Shown: positions 24,570 to 33,700 of the stretch, in pieces
Layout of the letters: every line of letters begins with the position of its first letter
Position numbering within the stretch: position 1 is the first letter of the stretch
Assembly (NCBI RefSeq): GCF_004353825.1
Contig: NZ_SMNA01000006.1
Location: forward strand, 124,001-188,000
Direction of reading: 5' to 3'
Length of the DNA stretch: 64,000 nucleotides
DNA from: Occultella glacieicola
GTDB lineage: Bacteria > Actinomycetota > Actinomycetes > Actinomycetales > Beutenbergiaceae
The notes under the pieces: model-generated
Seen by the model: the letters and a program-made list of their open reading frames with translations, nothing else
The model's database searches: none
Told to the model about the DNA's origin: nothing
Program-made: the position numbers and the translations under genes

Positions 24570-24647
24570 CAGCCCTCCAGAACCTCGTGATACCGATGTT
24601 CGAGAGGGTGGCAGGGACCTACGACATCCGGGTCATCGACAGGGAGA

Positions 24648-25268
24648 TCACTCGAACGGGCTGGGGTCACCGGCCCCGTAGCGGGCGATCTCGGCATAGC
24701 CCTCGGACAGGTCCACCACCGTGGTGGGGACCTCGCCGCACTCCCCCGAGTCGATCACCGCGTCGAGTGCATGGTCGAGCTCATCCTTGATCTGCCAGCC
24801 ATCGGTCATCGGCTCGTCCTGCCCGGGGAGCAGCAGCGTCGAGGAGACCAGCGGTTCGCCCAGCTCGGCGAGCAGTGCCTGCGCCACCGGGTGGTCCGGG
24901 ATCCGAACGCCCACGGTCTTCTTCTTCGGGTGCAGGAGGCGTCGCGGCACCTCCTTCGTGGCGGGCAGGATGAATGTGTAACTGCCTGGGGTGGCCGCCT
25001 TCACGGCCCGGAAGACCGCATTGTCCACGTGCACGAACTGCCCGAGCTGGGCGAAGTCCGCGCACATGATGGTGAAGTGGTGCTTGTCGTCCAGGCGCCG
25101 AAGGGCGACGATCCGGTCCTTCGCGTGCTGGTTGCCCAGGGCGGCACCGAGCGCGTAGCAGGAGTCAGTGGGGTAGGCGATCAGACCACCCGCCTGAATG
25201 ATCTCCACGGCCTGCCGGATCAGCCGCGGCTGCGGGTTGACCGGGTGGACGTCGAAGTACTTGGCCAT
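24648..25268 (-). CDS. YrdC/YciO-type Sua5 family protein (threonylcarbamoyl-AMP synthase-like)
   Basis: A 206-residue YrdC-domain protein: AVEIIQAGGLIAYPTDSCYA, the KDRIVALRRLDDKHHF motif and a YTFILPATKEVPRRL segment. It would form threonylcarbamoyl-AMP from threonine, bicarbonate and ATP for the t6A modification of tRNA. The length and KHHFTIMC variant put it closer to the YciO subfamily, whose cellular role is less certain than that of TsaC/Sua5. It is on the same strand as the aldolase operon but separated by 23 nt from its last gene. Confidence 0.85.
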   Translation of the reverse strand: MAKYFDVHPVNPQPRLIRQAVEIIQAGGLIAYPTDSCYALGAALGNQHAKDRIVALRRLDDKHHFTIMCADFAQLGQFVHVDNAVFRAVKAATPGSYTFILPATKEVPRRLLHPKKKTVGVRIPDHPVAQALLAELGEPLVSSTLLLPGQDEPMTDGWQIKDELDHALDAVIDSGECGEVPTTVVDLSEGYAEIARYGAGDPSPFE

Positions 25269-25291
25269 CCACCGAGCCTAATGCGCCCGGT

Positions 25292-26143
25292 TCAGCCCCG
25301 CACCGGTGCCGGTGCCGCATACCAGGCCAGCAGCCGGACCACCTCCGCGCTGATCGCGGCGTTGCCGGCCTGGAACCACTTGCGGGTGTCCACGACCTCC
25401 ATGTTCTCGATCAGGTAGTCACGCACGCTCGTGGTGAAGATCTTGTTGAGGTGCGTGGCCACGTTGATCTTGGTCATGCCGGCGGCGATCGCGTCCCGCA
25501 TACCGTCGTCGCTGACCCCGGACGACCCGTGCAGCACCAGGGGCACGTCCACGCACGCCGCGATGGAGGAGATCAGCTCCAGGTCGAGCTGGGCGCCCCG
25601 GGTGGTCATCGCGTGGGAGGAGCCGACGGCGACGGCGAGCAGGTCCACCCCGGTCTCCGCGACGAAGGTCGCGGCCGCCTCGGGGTCGGTGCGCGCGGAC
25701 GGGTCGTGCACGCCGTTCTTGCCTCCGACCTCGCCGAGTTCGGCCTCGACCGAGACGCCGCGGGAGTGGGCGTGCTCCACCACGGCCTTCGTGGTCGCCC
25801 GGTTCAGGTCGTCGGGAAGGTTCGACCCGTCGTACATGACCGAGGTGAAGCCCAGGTTGATCGCGTCCTGGACCAGGTCCACATCTTCGGCATGGTCCAG
25901 GTGCACCACCACGGGCACCTCGGCCGCGCGGGCCACGGCGAGCACTCCGGCGCCGATCGGAGCGAGCGCGCCGTGGTACTTCACGGCGTTCTGGCTGACC
26001 TGCAGCACGATCGGGCGCCCCGCCTCCGCCGCGGCCCCGACGAACGCCTCGGCGTGGTCCAGATGCACCACATTGAACGCTCCAAGTCCCGACCGTTCGG
26101 CCTTGCACGCATCGGCCACGCTGGTCAGATCAACGAGTGGCAT
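25292..26143 (-). CDS. Class II (zinc) ketose-bisphosphate aldolase, GatY/KbaY-like
   Basis: A 283-residue FBP/tagatose-bisphosphate aldolase family protein. Zinc and substrate residues appear in VVVHLDHAEDVDLVQDAINL, SVEAELGEVGGKNG, AVGSSHAMTTRG, LVLHGSSGV and TKINVATHLN. It would split a ketohexose-1,6-bisphosphate into glyceraldehyde-3-phosphate and dihydroxyacetone phosphate. The size and sequence favour tagatose-type GatY/KbaY over housekeeping Fba. Its ATG overlaps the end of the PfkB gene by 14 nt, so it is the last gene of the four-gene operon. Confidence 0.85.
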   Translation of the reverse strand: MPLVDLTSVADACKAERSGLGAFNVVHLDHAEAFVGAAAEAGRPIVLQVSQNAVKYHGALAPIGAGVLAVARAAEVPVVVHLDHAEDVDLVQDAINLGFTSVMYDGSNLPDDLNRATTKAVVEHAHSRGVSVEAELGEVGGKNGVHDPSARTDPEAAATFVAETGVDLLAVAVGSSHAMTTRGAQLDLELISSIAACVDVPLVLHGSSGVSDDGMRDAIAAGMTKINVATHLNKIFTTSVRDYLIENMEVVDTRKWFQAGNAAISAEVVRLLAWYAAPAPVRG

Positions 26144-27086
26144 GGGTCTCCTTCACATCCGTACGAGCAAGCAGGCGCTGATAGGTGGGGACGTCGAAGT
26201 CGCCGGCCACGGGGGCCATGACGGCCGCTCCCGAGAGCGCGACGACGTCGTGCAGTCTAGGTGCGACGGAACTCACGGCGTCACCATCGGGTCGGTGGTT
26301 GGAGCCCAGCGCGAGGCTGATCGCGGCCACGGCCGCGTCCCCCGCCCCGGTCGGGTTGCCGGTCAGCACCTCGGGTGGCGCCGCCGTCCAGATCTGCCGA
26401 ACCCCTTCGACGTCACCCACGGCCACCACGCCCGCTTCGCCGAGGGAGACCACCACGAGGCCGGCGCCCCGGTCGAGCAGCGCTCCGGCGGCCGCCCGCA
26501 CGTCCGTGACCTGTGTGGCGGCGCGCAGTTCCTCGGCGTTCGGCTTGAGGACGTCGGCACCCGCATCGGCCGCGGCGAGGAGCGTCGGGCCGGACGTGTC
26601 GACCACCACCCGGACGTCCATCTCGACGGCGTCCCGTACCAGCGACGCGACCGCGTCCGGTGGGGTGCCCGGCGGGGTCGAGCCGCTGATCACCAGCACG
26701 TCGCCGGGGCTCATCAGCGTGGCCACGACGTCGGCCAGCGACCGCCAGTCGGCAGCCGACACTTGCGGTCCCGGTTCGTTCAGGACGGTCGCTCCGGAGT
26801 CGTCCACGACGGTCACCGTGGTCCGGGTCGGGCCCTGGACCGGCAGGAACTCGTGACGGATCCCGGCGCGGTCGAGCAGCTCGCGGATCTCGGCACCGGT
26901 GCTGCCGCCGAGGAAACCGACGCACACCGGGTCCTCGCCGAGCGCTCTCAACACCCGCGCCACGTTCACACCCTTGCCGCCGGCCGATCGGCCGACGATC
27001 CCGACCCGGTGGGACTCGCCGGGCCGCAGTGCCGTCGTGCGGTAGGTGACATCGAGCGCGGGGTTGGCAGTGACGGTCAGGATCAC
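26130..27086 (-). CDS. PfkB-family hexose-phosphate kinase (LacC/FruK-like)
   Basis: A 318-residue ribokinase-fold enzyme that begins ILTVTANPALDVTYRT, the standard opening of 1-phosphofructokinase/tagatose-6-phosphate kinases. GGKGVNVARVLRALGE and the catalytic NPTGAGDA (Asp general base) are present. It would phosphorylate tagatose-6-phosphate or fructose-1-phosphate with ATP; the operon favours tagatose-6-phosphate. The GTG start overlaps the ROK stop as GTGA and follows GGAGGGAGTGGAG, so translation is coupled. Confidence 0.85.
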   Translation of the reverse strand: MILTVTANPALDVTYRTTALRPGESHRVGIVGRSAGGKGVNVARVLRALGEDPVCVGFLGGSTGAEIRELLDRAGIRHEFLPVQGPTRTTVTVVDDSGATVLNEPGPQVSAADWRSLADVVATLMSPGDVLVISGSTPPGTPPDAVASLVRDAVEMDVRVVVDTSGPTLLAAADAGADVLKPNAEELRAATQVTDVRAAAGALLDRGAGLVVVSLGEAGVVAVGDVEGVRQIWTAAPPEVLTGNPTGAGDAAVAAISLALGSNHRPDGDAVSSVAPRLHDVVALSGAAVMAPVAGDFDVPTYQRLLARTDVKETHATR

Positions 27087-27970
27087 GGCTCCACTCCCTC
27101 CTCGGCCCACGACGTCGACAGGCCCATGGCGAATGCCCCGGCCCCGAGACACCCTGCCCAGGGTCCGAGCCTAGCCGCAATCACCCCGCTCGCGGGACGC
27201 TCGCCCAGCCTTCTCGTGATCGCCTCGCGCAGCGGTCCGAACACGGACTCGCCACCACCGGCGAGGCCGCCCCCGACCACGATCGGGACCGGGCCGAGGA
27301 GGGCGACCGCGTCGGCGAGTGCCGGGCCCAGCGCGTCCATCCCGTCGCCGAGGACGGCGATGGCGTCGAGGTCGCCGCCGTCCGCGGCCTCGACCACCGC
27401 GTCGGCGCCATCGACCGCCACGCCGGCGCGCGCGGCGTACCGCCTGGCGATACCGGCCGCGGAGGCGACGGACTCGAGCACCACCGGTCCCCCGCCGTCG
27501 GGATCGGAGACGGTCAGCATGCCGATCTCGCCGGCCCACCCCGTGCCGCGCACCCGACCGTCGAGCACGAGGGCGGCGGCGATGCCGGTGCCGACCGGCA
27601 CGAACAGCAGGTCACCGCCAACACCCCAGACGGACTCCGCCAGCGCGCCGGCCCGGACATCGTGGCCGAACGTCACGTCGCGGCCCAGGTCCTCGACGAG
27701 CAGGGTCCGCAACGGCACGTCCCGCCAGCCGAGATTGACCGAGAGCACCGCGGTGCCGGTTGCCTCGTCGACGATGCCGGGCACGACCACCCCGACGGCG
27801 TCGCCTGGCTCGGCGAGTTCGCGCACCAGGGTGCCGATCGCCTCGACCAGTGCGGGGATGTCGCGCGGTGTGGGCACCCGTCGTGCCCGGGTCAGTTGCC
27901 CGGTGGCGTCGACGCGGCCCGCCTTGATAGTGGTGCCGCCGACGTCGACGGCGACGGCGTGCGCGGGCAT
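27083..27970 (-). CDS. ROK-family sugar kinase, zinc motif missing
   Basis: A 295-residue ROK protein without DNA-binding domain, so a kinase rather than a repressor. The phosphate-binding VAVDVGGTTIKAGRVD opens it. VVVPGIVDEATGTAV and GHDVRAGALAE supply the active-site region, and PVGTGIAAALVLDGRV follows. The usual zinc-binding CxCGxxGCxE motif is absent: after GEIGMLTVSDPDGGG the sequence goes straight to VLESVASA. Likely phosphorylates a hexose or hexosamine at C6. It starts 2 nt after the SIS gene and overlaps PfkB by four bases. Confidence 0.8.
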   Translation of the reverse strand: MPAHAVAVDVGGTTIKAGRVDATGQLTRARRVPTPRDIPALVEAIGTLVRELAEPGDAVGVVVPGIVDEATGTAVLSVNLGWRDVPLRTLLVEDLGRDVTFGHDVRAGALAESVWGVGGDLLFVPVGTGIAAALVLDGRVRGTGWAGEIGMLTVSDPDGGGPVVLESVASAAGIARRYAARAGVAVDGADAVVEAADGGDLDAIAVLGDGMDALGPALADAVALLGPVPIVVGGGLAGGGESVFGPLREAITRRLGERPASGVIAARLGPWAGCLGAGAFAMGLSTSWAEEGVEP

Positions 27971-27972
27971 GC

Positions 27973-28890
27973 TCAGTGGGCGCCGGTGTCGAGGATCACC
28001 GAGCGGGTCAGGTTGCGCGGTGTGTCCGGATCCAGGCCCCTCGCCTCGGCGCGGGCGACGGCGAGGCGGTGCAGCAGGACCAGGTGGGCGAGCGGGTCGA
28101 GATCACTGGTGACCAGGGTCGCGCCGGTGGCCGCGACGTCGTCGGCGAGACCCGCCGGGATCGGCCCGAACACCCAGACCAGCCGGCCGGGCTGGGCGAT
28201 CGAGATCGGTCCGTGCCGGTACTCCATGGCCGGGTAGGACTCGGTCCAGAACTGGCTCGACTCCCGCATCTTGAGGGCGGCCTCGTGGGCCAGGCCGATG
28301 GTCCAGCCGGTGCCGAGGAACGTGATCTGGTCGGCGTCGATCCAGGCTTGCGGGATCTCGGCGGCGAGTGCGGCCTCGGCGTCGGCGGGCACCGTCTCGA
28401 GGGTGTCAGCGCCCAGTGCGCTCGCGCGCAGCAGGAGCAGGGCGGTCGTGGCGAACCGGGTCTGTACCACCGACTCCTCGTCGGCGAATCCGAGCACGAT
28501 CTCGTGGTCGGCCACGGCAGCGGCGGGCCCGCCGGCCACGGCCGTGAGGAGTACCGACGGGCTGCTCGAGGCAGCGAGCACGTCGACGATCTCGGTGGTG
28601 GTGCCGGACCTGGAGATGGTCACGATCCGGTCGTAGGCCCGGCCGGCCGGGAACTCGGTCGCGGTGAAGGCGTCGGTGACCCCCTGTCCGGCCCGCTCCC
28701 GCAGCACGGCGTAGGACTGGGCCACGAACCACGAGGTGCCGCAACCGATCACGGCGACCCGCTCGCCGGCGCTCGGCAGGCCATCGAGCCCGTCGGCGGC
28801 GGCCCCGGTCCCGACGGCTGGCGGCAGGAGCCGCAGCGCCGCGCGCCAGACCTCGGGCTGCGAAGCGACCTCGTTCGCGGTGTGGTTCAT
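27973..28890 (-). CDS. SIS-domain sugar isomerase/deaminase (AgaS-like)
   Basis: A 305-residue protein with two SIS domains, as in AgaS and the isomerase half of GlmS. VAVIGCGTSWFVAQSYAVLR and TISRSGTTTEIVDVL form the sugar-phosphate site. QFWTESYPAMEYRHGPISI is the typical catalytic stretch. It would convert an amino-sugar phosphate (galactosamine-6-phosphate or similar) to the ketose phosphate. It is the first gene of the operon, preceded by AGAGGA and a TATAGT -10 box. Confidence 0.8.
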   Translation of the reverse strand: MNHTANEVASQPEVWRAALRLLPPAVGTGAAADGLDGLPSAGERVAVIGCGTSWFVAQSYAVLRERAGQGVTDAFTATEFPAGRAYDRIVTISRSGTTTEIVDVLAASSSPSVLLTAVAGGPAAAVADHEIVLGFADEESVVQTRFATTALLLLRASALGADTLETVPADAEAALAAEIPQAWIDADQITFLGTGWTIGLAHEAALKMRESSQFWTESYPAMEYRHGPISIAQPGRLVWVFGPIPAGLADDVAATGATLVTSDLDPLAHLVLLHRLAVARAEARGLDPDTPRNLTRSVILDTGAH

Positions 28891-28924
28891 TCCGGGGTCC
28901 TCTCGTTGGGTGGCGATGACGTAT

Positions 28925-28964
28925 GGTGACGACTATAGGGGTGTTCCGCGCACGAATCATCACC
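28925..28964. promoter_or_regulatory. Operator-like repeat and promoter in SIS-DeoR gap
   Basis: An imperfect inverted repeat GGTGACGA ... TCATCACC (7 of 8 matches, 24-nt spacer) flanks a TATAGT -10 box read on the minus strand (28937-28932). This would drive the SIS-ROK-PfkB-aldolase operon. The DeoR-type gene on the other side is the natural repressor. Confidence 0.45.
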
Positions 28965-29037
28965 GGGTGCCCGCTCGCGAGTGGAACGGTCGGCGCCGTC
29001 GGCGCGGCCGGGTGGTCAGCATCGACGGAGGTCTCGG

Positions 29038-29823
29038 ATGGAACGGCACGAGCGACTGGGTTCGCTGCTCGAACTCGTCGTGCGGCGCGAGCACGTGCGC
29101 ATCGAGGACGTCACCAAGGAACTCGGCGTCTCCCCCGCCACCGTGCGCCGCGACCTGGACACCCTCGCCCAGCAGCAGCTGATCACCCGCACCCGCGGCG
29201 GCGCCGCCGCCGGCCCGGGCTCCGGTGACCTGCCGCTGCGGTACCGGGCCGCCCGGCAGGGTGACCAGAAGGAACGTATCGCCCGGGCCGCGGCGGCTCT
29301 GGTCGGGCCCGGCGAGGTGGTCGGGCTGAACGGCGGCACCACCACCACGGAGGTGGCCCGGGAACTCGCGGTCCATCCCGGCCTACCCGGCGATGACCGC
29401 TCCAGACCCCTGGTGATCGTGACGAATGCCGTGAACATCGCGAACGAACTGGCTGTGCGGCCGCACCTGCGGGTGGTGGTCACCGGTGGTGTGGTCCGGC
29501 CACACAGCTACGAACTGACCGGTCCCCTCGCCAGCCCCCTGCTCGGGCAGGTGAGCCTGGACGTGCTCTTCCTCGGGGTGGATGCCTTCGATCCCGACGC
29601 CGGTGCGAGCGCCATGGACGAGGGCGAGGCGAGCACGAACGCCGCCCTCGCCGAGCGCGCGGCCCGGGTCGTGGTGGTGGCCGACTCCACCAAGCTCGGG
29701 CGCAGCGCGTTCGTGCGGATCCTGCCGACCTCCCGGGTGCACGCCCTGATCACGGACACCGGCGCGGACCCGAACCTGGTCGCGGCGTTCGACGTGGCGG
29801 GCGTCGAGGTCATCCGGGTCTGA
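29038..29823 (+). CDS. DeoR-family transcriptional repressor
   Basis: A 261-residue protein. Residues 1-60 are the DeoR helix-turn-helix (RIEDVTKELGVSPATVRRDL) followed by the wing ITRTRGGA. The rest is a DeoRC sensor domain of the ISOCOT fold: VGLNGGTTTTEVARELAV, VVVTGGVVRPHSYELTGPLA and a phosphate-binding VADSTKLGR. Such repressors are released by a sugar phosphate. GGAGG sits 6 nt before ATG 29038. Divergent from the sugar operon, which it probably controls. Confidence 0.9.
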   Translation: MERHERLGSLLELVVRREHVRIEDVTKELGVSPATVRRDLDTLAQQQLITRTRGGAAAGPGSGDLPLRYRAARQGDQKERIARAAAALVGPGEVVGLNGGTTTTEVARELAVHPGLPGDDRSRPLVIVTNAVNIANELAVRPHLRVVVTGGVVRPHSYELTGPLASPLLGQVSLDVLFLGVDAFDPDAGASAMDEGEASTNAALAERAARVVVVADSTKLGRSAFVRILPTSRVHALITDTGADPNLVAAFDVAGVEVIRV

Positions 29824-29849
29824 CCGCCGTTCCCGGACCCCGCGCGGAT

Positions 29850-29869
29850 AACCCCTTGGCCGAGGGGTT
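29850..29869 (+). terminator. Hairpin after DeoR gene
   Basis: A perfect 7-bp stem AACCCCT / AGGGGTT with a 6-nt loop lies 27 nt after the DeoR stop codon and just before the methyltransferase. Likely intrinsic terminator or processing stem. Confidence 0.45.
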
Positions 29870-29890
29870 CCGACTCGGCAGGCTGGACCC

Positions 29891-30685
29891 ATGGCTTCCG
29901 GTACCGATCAGGCCCAGCGTTCCTTCGAGGATCTCCTCGCCGAGGGCGAGGCCGTCGACGTCTCCGGCTGGGACTTCTCCTGGTTCGCCGGGCGGGCCAC
30001 CGAGGAACGCCCGCCATGGGGGTACGCCCGGCTGGTCTCGCAGCGGATGGCCGGCGCCCGCGCCGGGCTGGACCTGCAGACCGGTGGCGGCGAGGTGCTC
30101 GCGACGATCGAGCGTCCGCCGCCGGTCCTGCGGGCCACGGAGTCGTGGCCGCCGAACCTGCCGCTCGCCCGCGCCGCGCTCGCTCCCCTCGGCGGGCAGG
30201 TTCTCGAAGCGCCCGACGCCGGCCCCCTTCCGTTCGCGGACGCCAGCTTCGACCTGGTCACAGCTCGGCTGCCCGTGGTCACGCCGTGGCCCGAGATCGG
30301 ACGGGTTCTTGCCCCGGGCGGCACGTTCCTGGCTCAGGAGGTCGGGCCGGGCTCGAACATCGAGCTGTCCCGGGCGATGCTCGGGGGTCATCTGAAGCCG
30401 GGTGGTCGTTTCCCCGCCGACGCGGTCGCGGCCGCCGAGGCGGCCGGGCTGGAGGTCGTGGACCTGCGCGAGGCGCGACTGGTCATGGAGTTCTTCGACG
30501 TGGCCGCGGTCGTGGTGTTCCTGCGGAAGGTCGTGTGGACCGTGCCCGACTTCAACGTGGCGCGATTCCGGCCTCAGTTGCGCGCCGTCCACGACGGCAT
30601 CCGGGCCACCGGCTCGTTCGTCTGCCACCCGACCCGGTTCCTGATCGAGGCACGTCGACCCGAACGGACCGGGGACGGGACCTGA
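29891..30685 (+). CDS. SAM-dependent methyltransferase-like protein
   Basis: A 264-residue protein of the methyltransferase-11 type. The glycine-rich loop is diverged: AGLDLQTGGGEVLATI replaces the usual DxGCGxG. The later parts are typical: PLPFADASFDLVTARLPVV (motif II/post-I) and EIGRVLAPGGTFLAQEVGPG (motif III). The unusual motif I and the start with SFEDLLAEGEAVDVSGWDFS fit a family common in actinobacteria with unknown substrate. ATG 29891 is 6 nt after CAGGCT, possibly leaderless. It converges with pyruvate carboxylase. Confidence 0.75.
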   Translation: MASGTDQAQRSFEDLLAEGEAVDVSGWDFSWFAGRATEERPPWGYARLVSQRMAGARAGLDLQTGGGEVLATIERPPPVLRATESWPPNLPLARAALAPLGGQVLEAPDAGPLPFADASFDLVTARLPVVTPWPEIGRVLAPGGTFLAQEVGPGSNIELSRAMLGGHLKPGGRFPADAVAAAEAAGLEVVDLREARLVMEFFDVAAVVVFLRKVVWTVPDFNVARFRPQLRAVHDGIRATGSFVCHPTRFLIEARRPERTGDGT

Positions 30686-30745
30686 CCCAGCCTGTCGGTG
30701 CCGGTTCCGCGCCGGCTTGAGAGTGTTCCGGTCCGCCGACCCCGA

Positions 30746-33700
30746 CTAGGCGACCACCATGACGAGGTCCCCGCCGTCCACCTGCCGGGCCGTGGGACTC
30801 GGCACCCGCTGCACCGTCCCGGCGACCGGTGTCGTGATCGCGGCCTCCATCTTCATCGCCTCGATGGTCGCGACGGTCTGGCCAGCCGCCACGGCGTCGC
30901 CCTCGGACACCACCGGCGTGACCGACCCGGCGAACGGGGCCGCCACCTGACCCGGGACGCTCGGATCCGCCCTCTCGGCCGCGACCGCGGTGACCTCGGC
31001 GGAGAGGTCACGCACCTGGACCGGCCGCAGGTGGTTGTTCAGGGTGGTCATCACGGTCCTGATGCCCCGCTCATCCGGTTCGGAGACGGCCTCAAGCCCC
31101 ACGAGCAGCCGTACGCCACGCTCCATCGTGACCTCGACCTCGCTCGCGGCGTCGAGACCGTACAGGTAGTCGGAGGTACGGATCACGGAGATGTCGCCGT
31201 ACTCGGACCGGCTGGCGGCGAAGTCCTTGGCCGGTCCCGGGAACAGCAGTTCGCTCAGCCGCGTCCGTCGCCGCGTGGAATCGGCGGCGAGCTCGGTCCG
31301 GTCCGCCTCGGTCAACGGCACCGGCTGGCGCTTGGGTCCGCGCCCGGCGAGCGCCTTGGTCCGGAACGGCTCGGGCCAGCCGCCCGGCGGGTCGCCCAGC
31401 TCCCCGTGCAGGAACGCGACCACGGAGTCCGGCAGGTCGAACCGACCGGGCTCGGCCTCGAAGGCCCCCGGGTCCGCGCCGGTCGCGACCAGCTGCAGGG
31501 CGAGGTCGCCGACCACCTTCGACGACGGGGTGACCTTCACCAGGTGCCCGAGGATCCGGTCCGCGGCCGCATACATCGCCTCGATCTGCTCGAACCGGTC
31601 TCCCAAGCCCAGCGCGATCGCCTGCTGACGCAGGTTGGACAACTGCCCACCGGGGATCTCGTGCTCGTAGACACGACCGGTGGGCGCCCGCAGCCCCGAC
31701 TCGAACGGTGCATAGAGCGCGCGCACGGCCTCCCAGTACGGCTCCAGGTCGGTGACCGCGCGCAGGTCGAGCTCGGGCGCCCGTTCGGTGTGCTCGAGCG
31801 CGGCCACGAGCGCCGACGCCGGCACCTGACTGGTGGTACCGGCCATCGGTGCGCTGGCCACGTCGACCGCGTCCACGCCGGCCGCGATCGCGGCCATCAG
31901 GGTCGCGAGCTGGCCGCCCGCGGTGTCGTGGGTGTGCAGGTGCACGGGTAGGTCGAACCGCTCACGGAGGGCCCGCACCAGCGTGGCCGCGGCGGCCGGC
32001 CGGAGCAGACCGGCCATGTCCTTGATCGCGAGCACGTGCGCACCGGCCCCGACGATCCGTTCGGCCAGGCGCAGGTAGTAGTCCAGCGTGTACAGCCGTT
32101 CACCGGGGTCGCTGAGGTTGCCCGTGTAGCACAGGGCCACCTCGGCCAGCGCCGGCGTCTCGCGCACCGCCGCGATCGCGGGGGTCATCTGGGCGACGTC
32201 GTTGAGGGCGTCGAAGATCCGGAAGATCGAGATGCCGGTCTCCGCCGCCTCCCGCACGAACGCGTCGGTGACCTCGGTCGGGTACGGGGTGTAGCCGACG
32301 GTGTTGCGTCCGCGCAGCAACATCTGCAGGTTGATGTTCGGCGCGGCCTCGCTCAGTGCCGCGAGCCGCTCCCAGGGGTCCTCGCCGAGGAACCGCAGCG
32401 CGACGTCGTAGGTGGCCCCGCCCCAGGCCTCGATCGAGAGCAGACCGGGCGTCGTCCGGGCCACGTGCGGCGCGACCGCGACCAGGTCGGTGGTGCGCAC
32501 CCGGGTCGCCAGCAGCGACTGGTGCGCGTCCCGGAACGTGGTGTCGGTGACCGCGACCGCCGTCTGCTCCCGGAGGGCTCGCGCGAAGGCGTCCGGTCCC
32601 AGCTCGGCCAGTCGCGCACGAGAGCCCGACGGCGGTGCCTCGCCGAGGTCGGTGCCGGGCAGTTTTGCGGCCGGTTCGAGCAGGGCGTCCGGCCGGGTGC
32701 CGTAGGGCTGGTTCACCGTGACGTGGGCCAGGAACGTGAGCAGCTTGGAACCGCGGTCACCACTCACCCGTGGGGTCAGCAGCCCGGGCCGCTCAGCGAT
32801 GAACGAGGTGTCCACCCGGCCCTCGATGAAGTCCGGGTCGTTCAGGACCGCCTGCAGGAACGGGATGTTCGTCCGGACGCCACGGATGCGGAACTCCGCC
32901 AGCGCCCGACGTGCCCGTCGGGTCGCGACCGCGAAGCTCGAGCCGCGGCAGGTCAGCTTCACCAACATCGAGTCGAAGTGGCCGGTGATCTCGGCGCCCG
33001 CGTGCGCCGTGGCCCCGTCCAGCCGGACCCCGGCCCCGCCGGGCGACCGATAGGCGGTCATCCGGCCGGTGTCCGGGCGGAACCCATCGGCCGGATCCTC
33101 GGTGGTGATACGGCACTGCAGCGCGAACCCGTTGACCCGCACCCCCTCCTGGGTGATGCCGAGGTCGGCGAGACTGTCCCCGGCGGCGATCCGCATCTGA
33201 GCGGACACCAGGTCGATGTCCGTGACCTCCTCGGTCACGGTGTGCTCGACCTGGATCCGTGGGTTCATCTCGATGAAGACGTGCTCGCCGGCCCGCTCCC
33301 CCTCGGTGTCCAGGAGGAACTCGACGGTACCGGCATTGACGTACCCGATCGCCTTCGCGAACGCCACGGCGTCCGCGCAGAGTCGCTCACGGGTCGCAGG
33401 ATCGAGATTCGGGGCAGGTGCCATCTCGATGACCTTCTGGTGGCGGCGTTGGACCGAGCAGTCCCGCTCGAACAGGTGCACCACCTCCCCGGTGCTGTCC
33501 GCGAGGATCTGTACCTCGATGTGCCGAGGACGCAGGACCGCGCGCTCGAGGAAGACCGTGGGGTCGCCGAAGGCGGCGTCCGCCTCCCGCATCGCGGCGG
33601 CGAGGGCATCCGGCAGGTCCGCGGGCGCCTCCACCCTGCGCATGCCCCGGCCGCCACCGCCCGCGACCGCCTTCACGAACACCGGGAACCCGATCTCGTC

